A stretch of 38,483 nucleotides of DNA from Helicostylum pulchrum (taxonomy: Eukaryota; Mucoromycota; Mucoromycetes; Mucorales; Mucoraceae): positions 1 to 38,483 of the forward strand of contig JAIXMO010000103.1 of assembly GCA_025677825.1 (NCBI GenBank). The letters run 5' to 3'. The notes under the pieces were generated by a model. The model ran no database searches. It had not been told where the DNA came from and was given only the letters and a program-made list of their open reading frames with translations. Made by a program: the position numbers and the translations under genes. Shown piece by piece: positions 23,301 to 34,550 of the stretch; the stretch's first letter is position 1, and each line of letters opens with the position of its first letter.

Positions 23301-26300
23301 CAGCAGTTTCTGAAGGTGCAGTTTCGGTACTTGTTGTATTAGCTGTACCATCAGACTTATCAGCGGTCAAAAGATGTTCCTTTACACGTTTATACAAAGA
23401 CTGAGCCAAGTTATCAGGACCTTCTTCCAACTCCAGCATCATGACAATATTAGCTTTTAAAAATTCATACGCATGTTTCTTGTAAAAGATATTGATGTCA
23501 CGTGTATCCAAAGTTTTACAAGCAACTTCCAAACATTTATCCAACGGCAGACTATGAGGAGTAGTATTAGGATCGAAGAAAATCTCAGTAGAGACACCAC
23601 TTTCGACCCACTTTTCAAAGTCCAAATCGGGAGGAATATTCAACATACGTCTATTTCTACCACCTAATTTACCAATGATACGCATAGCTGTGTGACTATG
23701 TTGTTGACTATAGGGTAAAGGACGAAGATGACTCCATAACGCATCCATTAATTCCTTCATTACAGGTGCCATAATCTGATCCAAAAACTCCGGGTTCAAA
23801 TTATCGTTGCACAACTCCATAGTTCTTAAACCTTGTGTTACTAAATCGTGATCAGCCTGTAAAGCAATTACCAAAGGTCGCATCAAGTAAGGTAAATAAG
23901 GTAACAACGTACTTAATCTAACAGGTACCGCTAAACATAACTCTACAAATAAGTTCCGCATCTCAGTACGATGAGCCAACGTCAATAACGAATTCAGATT
24001 TTCCAACAAGACTTGAAGTAACGGTGATACTTCTTTGTACAAGAGTTCAAATCGACCACCACCAATACTCTTGAATAAAGATCGTAATAACAAGAAATAA
24101 TTTGCTGGTTCCTTAGCCTTTGCAGACAATTTAAAACAAGAAGTGACAAGGTTGCCGAGATAAGGCTGAAGGATCGATTCATTGGCATCAGGAAACAAAT
24201 TGACAGCCATAAACGCTAACCTGAACAAATGAAGCATAACGGCCGAATAATGCATATTACCATCGCCTAAATGATCAATACGATCAATTAAAAATCGGAA
24301 CAAGATGCCAGCAAATCCTTGTGACGAGATATCATTAACTAAAAAGTACTGTGCGATATGAACCAAAGAAGTATTGATCAACATGCGTTCGAAAAAGAAA
24401 TTCATTTGAGACACAAAGATCTCTTGAAATACTGCTGGATCTAAAAACGTAAAGACAATAGCAAACATATCCAAAATCTCTTTCTCAGCTGCTACTTGAC
24501 TTCCAATCTTTAGTGATAAGTCATTCGATCCAATTGAGTTTTCGTTTACTGGTTCGTTATTGGACTTTTCGTTCGGTAACGATCCATCCGGTCCATAATT
24601 ATCGATATTATAATATTCAAAGCACATCAAACCTTCTCTGAAAAGTCTTAGGAATACATGCATATCCTCTTGTGAAAACATACGAGCGAATTGTGAATAT
24701 AACTGTGGGTTCATTTCCGTTTTAGAAGGAGGATTACAATGTCGTAACCCAATAAACAACGGCTTTAAACCAATCGCTAAATTCTTGAATAAAAACCTTC
24801 CATCCTTAATACCATCCTGAGGATCTAAAGTGAATGAAGTTGTATGTATAGATCTTGCTTTATCGAAATCGAAATCATCTGTAACTACTTCGTTATCCTC
24901 TTTCTCTAGATTGCTTTTATTATTCTTTTTGATATGTTGCTTCAAGCAAGTTTTGAATTGAATATTGAGAGCAGAGAATTTAGAAGCAAATGCATCCAAG
25001 ATACGCATCAACAGATCTCGGCCTTCTTTTTTACTGGGTATTTTAATAATACAATCAATTAGGTTGAGTAATAATTTTCCACACATTGTTTGAATGCTGG
25101 GCGCCAATGTGGCATCATGAAGGTTACGTGAATATATATATACGGTGCGATAAAGTTGAGTAGGTGTCAACTCTGATCGAATATGATGTACAAGATCTGC
25201 AAGCATACTATAAGCTAAAGGTCTAACATATACCATCTTTTTATTTAGTTCTCTCGTTATCATTTTATTTGTGTAAAATTAAAAAATTACCTTAATGTAT
25301 CATGAGATGTTACACCTGCACCAATAAGCACTTTTTCATTTAACAATAAGTCGATTTTAGGTATAAAAGATGATCTAAAATCAGTTGAAAGAATATGCCT
25401 TGTAGCAACCAACAGTTCTTTTCTAGTGGCAGATGACTCAGGAGGACATTCACGTAAGAGTCTCAAGACGAAATCTGGGATTTGACTTTGAAATGGTCTT
25501 AAAGCAGTTGTATAACTTCGTAAGATATATGCCAAAAAGGACATTGTTTTAACTTGAGCAATAATAAAGTCGTTGTACACTGATCTGTTACGAATCTCGG
25601 GACTAACACCTACAAATACTTCACCACGAGCCTGTGCAGCCGCCGCAGCTTCTGCTTGAGGTTTAGCTTGTAAACTTAAAGTCTGCAAAAAAATTAATTG
25701 ACAAGATATTTTTTGTACGCCTTTTTTTTTTTTGTACCTGAAAAATAAGTGGGACAAATTTCATAATATTTTCAGTGCCATATCGACGATGTGATTGGAA
25801 CAATAACACGACAATAATAGGACACTCAGTCAATACTTTGAAACTAAACATACTTTTCGGTAAAGGTTTGGAAGGCGATTCAGGTAATTCTGCCGCAGCT
25901 GGTGAATTAGGTCTTGGTGATGTAGCTAACAATGGGTTAAGTCCAGGCTAAAATATATATTTGATATATAAATTTATGTAACATTGAAATATATATCAGT
26001 TTTTTTACCGTCGCAGATCCAATTGGTGTACTAGGAGCATCAAATACATCTTTTACAGTCTGCTCCATATTTTTAAAAATCTCTTGCACGATATCTAAAA
26101 AAGGCTGTACTTGGTCTTCCAGAGAATGCCTAAACGTTCTATGTAAATCAATAATAATCTTTACACAAACAACCGCATTATCTTCATTTTCCACTTTTAA
26201 AAGGTGCATCAACATTCTACATAAATCAGGCGCATATTCTTTTAATGTTTCGGTTTGTGGTAATCGATAAATAATTTCCAATATAATATTTCGAAGTTTC

Positions 26301-26649
26301 TAAATATAAAACTGTTTAGCATATTTTTTATTTTTGACACCTTTTATATACATAATACAAACTCACTTGCTCAGGGACGTTGCTTTGAAATACTGGGTTT
26401 CCGTTTTGTAGAATATCAACAAATACTGGTATTAACGTCGCCAGAAATCGAGAGTATTCAAGTGTTTGAAATACTTCAACTTGATCCCTAAGTTCATTGG
26501 CGATGGTTACTTTCAGTTGTGGTGCTATGTAAAAAAAAACGACAACAAAACAGATTAGCTATAAATCGATATTTGAAAACAGTTGGTTTCATCAGGTTAC
26601 CCAAATTGGGATCACCAAGTCTATGAGCATAGACTTGAAGTGTAGTCAT
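14382..26649 (-). CDS. tra1: Tra1/TRRAP, PIKK-family pseudokinase subunit of SAGA and NuA4
   Basis: Ten exons: 26649-26601, 26524-26367, 26299-26009, 25947-25738, 25682-25291, 25222-16135 (9088 nt uninterrupted), 16070-15336, 15271-15179, 15121-14944, and 14882-14560 joined to a last one at 14492-14382 (eleven blocks counting it). All junctions close in frame, 3875 aa, the size of TRRAP. HEAT/TPR solenoid fills the long exon (HDTLRPLAYSMLADLVHHIR at its start); the FAT region precedes 16.9 kb; kinase-like and FATC domains are in the last exons, ending in TWMPWL. The catalytic loop reads GHRTPHK and no DFG follows, so it is a pseudokinase, as known for Tra1. It scaffolds SAGA and NuA4 and binds transcription activators. 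An insert of about 150 charged residues (16790-16300) separates FAT from the kinase fold. A basic stretch, SKRPAESTSEAIKKKIKTE (about 20200), could be an NLS. The ATG-like frame at 25263 is intron sequence. Confidence 0.95.
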
Positions 26650-26968
26650 TATTTACGTGTTGTAAAAAAAAAAAAAGAAAAAAAAAAGATATATATGGAA
26701 GAACAAAACGAAAAAAAGTTCATTAGGGAAAAGAGCTTAAACTCCTGGAATTTTACTCATCACGTGGTAGGACTGCTCTAGTCAGTTTCAGGTCACAAAA
26801 GTTGTAGACGTTCATATACTCGTTCCTTACAGAAATCAAGACTTAATTAATAGAGAGAAAAGAAGGAGGAAAGGCCCAGTAGTTTATATGATACAGCTAG
26901 GATATTTTTATTTTTATTTTTTTACAAGTGGGGGGGGGGATAATACAAAATAATATACAGATTTTTTT
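26650..26968. promoter_or_regulatory. tra1 upstream region / Sec7-PH gene 3' flank
   Basis: 319 bp; includes A runs next to the tra1 start, T-rich stretches and a G10 run (26930-26939) just beyond the Sec7-PH stop. No open frame worth noting. Confidence 0.45.
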
Positions 26969-29045
26969 TTAAGCCATAATTCTAGCTTGTAATGAAAGAG
27001 ACTTCTCAATAGAATTACAATAGTTTTGATACTTGATAATCTCTTGTAAAAGATACAAAGACTTGGTTTCCCAATTATTCATTGCACTAGCATGAACTTT
27101 GGATCCACTGAAATGAGATTCCATCTTTGACTTGATATCACTATGTTGATCCAATTGCAAAGTTAAATCTTGAACACGAGTATAAAGAGCTTCCAATTGA
27201 TCGGTTTCTGTCAATTGACTGCTGATAGTAGCAGAAGCAGGTGCTTGCCATTGATGAACAGTAGTAGATCCGTTTTCTAAACAATGACCCCAACCATACT
27301 CTATTGAGCTAACACCGCCTACTAAAGGTTCTTTACTTTCACGAGCAGCCCAATAATTACAAGTGGAGATCCACTCTTCAACTTGTTCATCAGAACCAAC
27401 TTGGAACACATGAACAGCTCCATTAGATTCTTGAAGAGTAAAAGCATGTTGACGTTGAGCACTGTAACCGGAAGGAAGAGCATTAGCCAATGCGTGTTTA
27501 AGGTCGACAGCACCAATACGTTGAGCATGAGACATCCAGTTACCACCACCGATAGAATCGGAATCAGAGTTGTTACAAGTATAATCAAGTTTATACATAC
27601 GAAGTTGACTACGTTCGATGATCATAAAGCAATCTTTCCAATCACGATTCTTGGCCTTTTGAGATCCAGATTCTAATAAATGTTTACGAGTAACCATGCC
27701 TTCCTTGTAATAAGGTGCATTGCTGGTATAAGAGCTAGGAAGTTCGGTGCTTTCAAGATGAGAAGCAACTGCTTGATAATACATAATGGAAGAGACGCTG
27801 GATTTAACAGACTTTATGGTTTCGCTATCGCTGTCGACAGACTTCTTCTTCTTAACAATACTACCGACACTACGTTTAATAGCAGCACTAACACTACTGT
27901 TAGTTTGGCTTGAAGCAAGAGAGAAAGAAGGATCGGTGATTTGATGATGACGAATACTAGTGTACATTTGTTTAAGCATAGATTTAATTTCAGATTCCCA
28001 ATTCTTAGAACCGACAGATAAAGTAGATATATTACGGGGCATAGTATAAGATTGTGCAGAGACATCGCCAGTGTTACTAGTAGTACGATGAAGAGAAGAG
28101 CATGATTTGATACAAGTGTTTCCACTTTGCATAGGGATAGCGCTGATTGTATTTTTGATAAAAGAAGATTGAGACATTTTTTTGTAGTCGCCTTGAGCAA
28201 CATGAAGATCAGTATTTAAAAGTAAAAGAGAGTAAACAATGGCATGGATAACATCTATAAATTATTTGTTAGTATATTATGTAATAGTATAGCCAGATTG
28301 TATATATTTTACCAGTTGATCCAAAAATACACGCAGGGTTACATTCAAAGTACCGATCAGCAAACTGAACCAAGACTCGGTCAATTTGTTGAGTCTCACC
28401 TTGTAAATAAAGCTTGGAGCACAAGTTACGGAAAGCCTGTTCAACATTCAGCTCTGAAAAGTTAAATCTACTCATATATTCTTGAAGGATGCTGTTACTA
28501 GATTCTTTACCGTTTCCAATCCATTCAACAACCTTATTCAAGTTGTTGTAAACGGTAGTATCTTGATCCCAAATACGTTGAGCTAACTGTGAAGCAGAGC
28601 TATCTACTTTATTTTGATACCAAACCAATTCAGTAGGTTCTGCAGGTGTGACGATTTTGTTCTTTTTAGTAGTAATGGGAATAAATGTAAGTTTATATTG
28701 TGTGGAAGACTTGTTTGATTTAATGGAAGATGTCAATTTAGCAATCTTTTTAAAGAACCGACTTAAACTCTTTGATTTTTGTTTAAGGGGTGCAATGACC
28801 TCTTCCTCCTCCTTTTCTGCACTTTTTACTTTTTCAACAGTTGGTGTAACTTTTGTAGACGGAATCATCTTTTTTAATAATGTGCTGGGCTGTTGCATTT
28901 CGGTATAAGAACAAGGAACTGTAGTTGAGGATTGAATAGTTAAATATACCGCGGAGAGATGTAATAAAATTGTAATAGGTGAAAGTGTAATGATAAACAA
29001 AAAGATAAATACGATATTAATAATTTGTTGTGTTTGACTATTCAT
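26969..29045 (-). CDS. Sec7-PH domain Arf guanine-nucleotide exchange factor (Yel1/EFA6-like)
   Basis: Two exons, 29045-28313 and 28254-26969, 672 aa; the intron interrupts the Sec7 domain and splicing joins FGST to DVIHAIVYSLLLLNTDLH. Sec7 spans about residues 150-300: FNFSELNVEQAFR, the glutamic finger in LYLQGETQQIDR (about E217), ADRYFECNP, and motif 2 LLLNTDLH. A PH domain follows (about 425-550: YKEGMVTRKHLLE, WKDCFMIIE, HAFTLQ, VEEWISTCNYWAAR), then a coiled-coil-like end (about 600-665). This order is that of EFA6/PSD and yeast Yel1, which activate Arf at the plasma membrane. Oddity: residues 8-37 are a long hydrophobic stretch directly after the first ATG. A TATA element lies 51 bp upstream, so this ATG is probably used. 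If it is not, the next Met is near residue 49. Confidence 0.85.
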
Positions 29046-29095
29046 ATGTAGAGTATTTGATAGTTTTTTATTTTTATTTTGAAAAAGGGCTTGCC

Positions 29096-29105
29096 TTTTT
29101 ATATA
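29096..29105 (-). promoter_or_regulatory. TATA box of the Sec7-PH gene
   Basis: Minus strand TATATAAAAA, 51-60 bp upstream of the ATG at 29045, with no other ATG between. Confidence 0.55.
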
Positions 29106-29116
29106 AATTTACCAAA

Positions 29117-29189
29117 CTCCCCTCCCCCACCCCCTTCTGCAGAATATCTAACCGACTTTGGGGGATTGGTGGGATTGGGGGGAGGGGAG
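29117..29189. repeat. C-rich/G-rich inverted repeat with G-tract cluster
   Basis: CTCCCCTCCCCC (29117-29128) is the exact reverse complement of GGGGGAGGGGAG (29178-29189); the loop is 49 nt. The right arm is part of a run of five G tracts (29160-29187) that fits a G-quadruplex pattern on the plus strand. Confidence 0.7.
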
Positions 29190-29816
29190 AAGGTATCAAA
29201 TGGGGGCAGAGCCAAATACACAGAAATAATCTAAACACTTTATGACAACCTCTATTAACCATTGCAATTTTTAAAAACGCACTGAAAAAATATATACATC
29301 AATAAAATATAAAATCACTGTAGCTAAAAAAATAAATAAATTATACGAGGATATACCAGATACTTAAAAACCTAGATCTATAAACATTTTTTTTTTTTTT
29401 TTTGTATATCGAGTCTAGTAGTATTATTCAAACTCTATAGTTATACTTATACCAAGCTAATCCAAATTTTCTAAAAGCAGTTAAAGTTGGGAGAGAGCTT
29501 CGGCCAGCATTTCGAGATCGAAAAGAGTACTGTAGAAATCGATAATAGTATTGGGGGAATTAAAACTAAATAAAAAAACTTGGATTTTTTTTTGGGGGAT
29601 CTTGACTTGTCAAATTGAACAAAGACTAGATAAATCGTAAAGACGAGCATTATTTTTCGATATACAGATATGGGGAGGCACATATAGGGGGGTCACAAAA
29701 GCACTATTTTTGTTTATGTGTGTGGCATGTCAGTATATTTTAGCGATCACTCCCCAATTGACAAAAGCCGAGAAAAAAAATCTCCTAGTTTGGAAGGCGC
29801 AAAGGCTCTTTTTTTT

Positions 29817-29903
29817 GGGGGGGGGGGGAGGGAGAGGGGGTGTACGATATATTGTTGGGAGATATTTATTCGGTGGTGGTGGAGGCGGGAACGGGGGGAG
29901 GGG
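29817..29903 (+). repeat. G-rich tracts (G12 run and GGT/GGA-rich block)
   Basis: A G12 run (29817-29828) continues as a G/A block to about 29841, and a second G-rich block (about 29872-29903) follows after 30 AT-rich bases. Both meet the G3+ spacing expected for quadruplexes. Confidence 0.7.
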
Positions 29904-30834
29904 ATATATTATGTATTTATTTTTTACTAGGTAGTGGGTACGATAACAGAGAAAAAAAACAAGTGCTTGATAATAGATTTTGAATTCGCTGAAAAAACTA
30001 AAAATAAAAATAAAACGTATAATCTTAGATTAACAGTATATACCTCGATTACCAAGATCTAGTTTGTGTATAGGAACCAAAATATGTATTGTAAGATAGG
30101 CATAGATCTAATGGGTATCGATCGGATGGGTATAGAGAACGTACGTCGATCAGAATCAATCGATGCAATAGTACTACAACTCCAGTCCACAGCTCAAACA
30201 CATATTTCCAAATAAAGAAATCTGGTATACGCGAACAGACAAGCAATCATCGACCGATCGACAATTCAATATACGTATAAAAAGAGAAACCAGTAGTTCG
30301 AAATCGTACATAGCACTACGATATTTACGATCATCTCGAAAAAAATAAATAATAACTCTAAATTTGAACAATTTATAACGGACAACAATAGAGATTAGTA
30401 AAACCCCCCAATTTGTTTAAAGGAGGGAGAGAAGTTTTGGAGTATGGTAGTACAAAATATTTAATGCTGAAAAATAAACAAAAAGGCTGTTCTTTTTTTA
30501 ACACAATGCAGAATATTTTGTTTGTTCCGATGAGTCATAAAGAAGAACGCGTAATTGCGTAAGTATCCAGGGTACTCAACCGATATTTGACATTCCCTTA
30601 CCCATGATATACATCGAATCATTTACTCTTAAACAGATGATTAGTAATAAAGTTTGTGAGGTTATCAGATTGTATAGGTCGAGTGTCCTTATATTTCATA
30701 TTAAGTTTGAGTTACACTAACAGCATGTTCTTTTATTCCAAACAAAAGAAAGGTGCTTGCTATACAAGAAAGAGAAAATAAGAGGTTCTACGTAAAAAAA
30801 AATGTATGATTTATTATAAAAAAGAGGAAATAAT

Positions 30835-32777
30835 CTAAACGATATTTGAAAAGTATTGACAGACTTTGTTACTAAGAGTGATACCATCATCACCGCGAAT
30901 GATAGTTCCAATATACCCATCAGGTCTAACCAGAACAACATGTACATCCTCACCTTCGGAGTGATTTTTGATGGAAGCATCATGCTTACGATGATACGCT
31001 CTATGACACTGAGCTTGATTTAACTTATCAATCACAACGCGTTCGCAGTCAAACAAACTCTTGAAGTTGGATACCTGATCCGCCGTACTCGTTGTAACCA
31101 CCACAGTGCTGGAAGGAGGTAAAAGGGTTGTCGTCTTTGCCATTTCACTTAACAAGACGGAAACAATCTCGTGCGTATTTCTTAAATCATGAGCTAATAC
31201 AAACAAGCTATAAGTCATCCAAGCCGGAACATCTCCGTGCTTTGCTACAGCATCAAACAATCTTGTTTTCTTTGCCGACACGAACCCAAACACTTTATAG
31301 TTTGGAGCACGCATACCGGGTTGCATTACGTACTGATCTGAGTCATTTGCGGATACCCACATGAGCGAACACTCGTCTTCGCTCTTATACTCGTATTTGA
31401 TTCCGTAACCAGCCGTAAACGCTCTGTTATTTTCAACGACATCGCAATAATCCGCAGCTTCATGACCTGCCGCTGCTTTAGCTGCTGCTTTATCAATACT
31501 CAAGACCTGTTGAGCAACATCCCATCTCTCTGAATGATAAGTCGATAAGAACTTTCTGTTCAATTGTCCCTTTTCAACCATACAAACTTTCCAAATCTAA
31601 AAATATATGTTAAATATAAAGTTGTACAAGACCCCACACCAAATTTTTTTTTTACCAAGTTAAATATATCACCAAACCCAGTATTCACACCCTGTCCTAG
31701 TGTAGGACTTTGAGAATGTGCTGCATCACCACACAAGAACACTCTTCTGTCTTCCGAATCCAGTCTAGAAGCGTATCGTTGTCCGACTACATAGATGGAC
31801 CAATACAAGATACCCAAGAACTCAATACGGTGAGGCAATAAAGCTCTTTTAGCTTCACGTTGAATATCCTCCATTTGAATTCTATTTCTGTTATGTTGTT
31901 CCTTTCTTTGTTCATGTTCGTCTTCATTAAAGTGGACAAAGATACGAGTTAAACCGTTTTCACGTGGGAACATACTAATTGTTTTAGCGTGATCACTTTG
32001 AACAATACTAAATAAATAAATAAAAATTAGTTTCCCATTTCTAGCACTTTAATAGTATATACTTTACCAGACTTCTTTTCTACTAGCAAAATTAGTTCTA
32101 ATCAAAGCATCCAACACACCAGCATGTGTCTCACTGGTTTCACCTTCATTAGTAATCCCCAACTGTGATCGAATATCACTGTGAGCACCATCACAACCCA
32201 AAAGATACTTGCACTCCACCAACTCGGTCCCCTTTCCTTCTTGCATATGCATGACTGTAGCTTTTACCGGGTACTCACCCTCGTCACGCTCCATACTTAC
32301 CACGGTAGCGGGTCTTTCCACCTGAACATCATGTTCCGATAACTGACTTTGCAACGACGATTCAGTAATATGTTGACCAACACATAACAAATACTCATGC
32401 TTGGATTCAGTTTCCTCAAGTACAAAGGGAATTTCCTTTTGAAGTTTACCGTTCATGTAAGAAGACATCTTATCGACTTTAACACCTGTCTTGATCAATT
32501 CACTTTCTAAACCTGCTCTTTCTAAAAGTTCGAGCGTACGACCGTGAATCCAGTCACCACGTCCCCAATGACTTGGTTCGTATTCGATGTCTATATTGGT
32601 TTTTTTTAGTTATACGGGTTATTAGAGTTATAAAAGTTTTACTTTACCAAGGATACGGCACGTCATGCCAGCTTGTACAATCAAGTTGGCAGCTAATAAA
32701 CCAACAGGTCCACCGCCTACAATAAGAAAATCGACCTTGGAAGAAGGAGCGGGTATATTTAATTCTGAAGCAAGCAT
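30835..32777 (-). CDS. FAD-dependent aromatic monooxygenase (phenol 2-monooxygenase type)
   Basis: Four exons: 32777-32648, 32590-32068, 32007-31656, 31596-30835; closes in frame at 588 aa. Class A flavoprotein hydroxylase landmarks: ADP-binding VGGGPVGLLAAN near residue 20, the DG motif LLGCDGAHSDIRSQLG, and the FAD-ribityl GD motif FLCGDAAHSQSPTLGQGVNTG. The C-terminal third (GMRAPN, HDLRNT, LVRPDGYIGT) matches the thioredoxin-like domain of phenol hydroxylases. It would hydroxylate a phenolic substrate with NADPH and O2; which one cannot be told from sequence. No other aromatic-catabolism gene is in the window, so it stands alone. The ATG 32775-32777 opens exon 1; GVNTGFGDIFNL joins IWKVCMVEKGQL across the last splice. 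Confidence 0.9.
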
Positions 32778-33134
32778 AATTATTTTTTTGTGAGAAAATA
32801 GTTTAAAAGAGCAAGAAGAAGAAGAAAGCGAAAAGAAGTTTATATATTTGCTTTTCAGGGGCTCTTTTTTTTTTTAAGTAACAATGCAAAAAAAAAAAAA
32901 AAATAGAAAATTGTGGCATGATTTTTTTTCGTAGTGACCTGATTCTGGTTTTTAATTTTACAGAAAAGGGAAAAAAAACTTGGTGCAACAAGAGAATATG
33001 TAATAAAACTTTATGTAGTTGTGTGTGTGTAGTGTGTGTGTAAGTTTACGTGCGTGTGTGTGTGTATATATGTAAATAATAATAAGATAGAAAAAAAGAG
33101 ATATATAATAGTAAATAATAATAAAAGAAAAAAA
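32778..33134. other. Intergenic: monooxygenase upstream region
   Basis: 357 bp with A and T runs near 32868-32903 and a GT-repeat zone (33020-33065). No coding signal. Confidence 0.5.
33020..33065. repeat. Imperfect (GT)n microsatellite
   Basis: Two GT blocks (33020-33040 and 33049-33065) separated by TAAGTTTAC, just beyond the acidic-protein stop. Confidence 0.85.
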
Positions 33135-34550
33135 TTAAACCATTGCTTGTGGCTTTAATCGATGGTTACCCCACCCCAACATAGTTTCTGCCCCTAAAAA
33201 CAAGGCTTTCCAAATCTTGAACAAACAATTAATAAATCCCGTCACGCTCTTATTCTCACTACTATTTTCAGCGTACGTCTGCGCAATATCCATCGCCACC
33301 CACGCAGCATCCACAAAGCAAACAGAGACTTGCATTAACGCCGATACTTTTTTATTAGTGGATGTAACAATCGACCTGTTATGATACGTCGGTAGTGTAC
33401 CATAATCACGCAACTGTTCTTCTTCAATGATATCAGCCAAAGATTGATACGAGTCGCTGGAACGACGAGTGGCTGTCTTTTCAACTTCATCTGATTTACT
33501 ATTGTTACTGCAAGTACTCGTCGTGCTACTATTACTACTTGTGCTGCTGCACCCACAATTATTTTTACACTGTGCGTCTTCGATCGATTTATCTTCTACA
33601 GTAATTGTTGGGGGTCTTATATCTGCTGAACGGTACCAGTGAAGTACTTCTGGTGACATTGATAATTTAGTGGGGATATCTTCTAGGACTTGTTCTTGTT
33701 CTTCTTCTTCAGATGATTCCTCTTCTTCTTCCTCTTCTTCATCTTCTTCTTCATCTTCTTCTTTTACCATTTGAAGTTGTCCTTGATAACTAACGATTGA
33801 TTTATATGGATTATTTGAACTAGTTACACTATGATACATTGGATCGTCTTCTTCATCATCAACGTCATCATCATTATCAGGATTTACAACATGTAAAGTT
33901 AAGCCGTTTGTATTGTACCTACTATGTCCCATCCACATATTCTCGTCCATGACAATCGAACTTGCAATATTTTGTTGTTCCTCATCATCATCATCCGCCG
34001 CCATAAACTGTGAGGCATCTGGAGCAGAAGCACTCATGACCATAACACCTTCGTCTCCAATAACAAAGGCATCATCGTAATAATCATAATCTTCATCTTC
34101 CTCATAATACAAATCAGCCTGTTGATTTTCGTTAGCCATCTGATGCGGGGTATAAATAAAATCTCCTTCAGTCATCATTACTTTAGGATGAATAACAGGA
34201 AATCTTAACAAAATTTGTTGCGATTTACTAAACACACTGTGAATTAACCAGTTCTGTAAAAAGCTGTAAGGTGGACGCTTACGGTAGTTTGGACTGTTTT
34301 GACGCGATATCTTGTGACATGTGGTATAAAAAGTTCTATTAGCTAAATAAAATGGATCGTCTTGTGTGTCTTGTAAATAATATATATCGTCTTCTTCTTC
34401 TTCTTCTTCTTCTTCTTCTTCTTCTTCGTCTTCTTCTTCTTCTTTATCTTCTTCTTCGTCTTCTTCTTCTTCTTCTGGTATAGTGTCTACTTTTATTTCA
34501 GTAGTAGGTGCAAGATTAACTTTTTCGAAAGTCTTTGTAACCATGGCCAT
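33135..34550 (-). CDS. Acidic low-complexity protein of unknown function
   Basis: Intronless, 471 aa, starting ATGGCCATGG. I do not recognise the family. It has a poly-Glu/Asp block at about residues 25-55, further acidic stretches near 145-165, 188-195 and 225-235, and a second Glu block at about 263-290. Between these lie segments of normal composition (NSPNYRKRPPYSFLQNW; SPEVLHWYRSADIRPP). A Ser/Thr/Cys/Asn-rich part follows (about 328-350). The last 100 residues are the most protein-like (SLADIIEEEQLRDYGTLPTY, then VCFVDAAWVAMDIAQTYAE, LFKIWKALFLGAE) and may be a folded helical domain. The acidic blocks are coded by nearly pure GAA/GAG repeats. A nuclear or chromatin role would fit the acidity but is a guess. 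Confidence 0.75.
   Translation of the reverse strand: MAMVTKTFEKVNLAPTTEIKVDTIPEEEEEDEEEDKEEEEDEEEEEEEEEEEEDDIYYLQDTQDDPFYLANRTFYTTCHKISRQNSPNYRKRPPYSFLQNWLIHSVFSKSQQILLRFPVIHPKVMMTEGDFIYTPHQMANENQQADLYYEEDEDYDYYDDAFVIGDEGVMVMSASAPDASQFMAADDDDEEQQNIASSIVMDENMWMGHSRYNTNGLTLHVVNPDNDDDVDDEEDDPMYHSVTSSNNPYKSIVSYQGQLQMVKEEDEEEDEEEEEEEESSEEEEQEQVLEDIPTKLSMSPEVLHWYRSADIRPPTITVEDKSIEDAQCKNNCGCSSTSSNSSTTSTCSNNSKSDEVEKTATRRSSDSYQSLADIIEEEQLRDYGTLPTYHNRSIVTSTNKKVSALMQVSVCFVDAAWVAMDIAQTYAENSSENKSVTGFINCLFKIWKALFLGAETMLGWGNHRLKPQAMV
34388..34476 (-). repeat. (GAA)n trinucleotide tract coding poly-Glu
   Basis: CTT/CGT/CTTTAT triplets on the plus strand, that is GAA with a few GAC and AAA codons on the coding strand, within the acidic orphan gene. 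Confidence 0.9.

Larger units (their letters stand above)
29046..30834. other. Long intergenic region with G-rich blocks; Sec7-PH promoter and monooxygenase 3' flank
   Basis: 1.8 kb without a supported gene. The first 170 bp hold the Sec7-PH TATA box and a C-rich/G-rich inverted pair. A second G-rich area lies at 29817-29903. The rest is AT-rich, with several ATCGAT/CGATCG-like motifs between 30110 and 30265. Open frames of 60-90 codons show no domain features. Confidence 0.5.

Noticed and set aside
25223..25263. Apparent start of a 3047-aa protein at 25263
   Set aside because: This is the end of an intron: joining 25291 to 25222 restores the Tra1 string HDTLRPLAYSML, and the upstream exons continue in frame to a true start at 26649.
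27814..28203. Alternative minus-strand frame overlapping the Sec7-PH gene
   Set aside because: Leucine-rich out-of-frame shadow of exon 2, which carries the PH and Sec7 motifs.
29710..29934. Overlapping plus-strand frames in the G-rich block
   Set aside because: Open only because G runs lack stops; glycine/arginine strings without any domain signal.
30290..30310. GTTCGAAATC as a possible pol III B box
   Set aside because: No cloverleaf can be drawn around it and no T-run terminator follows at the right distance.
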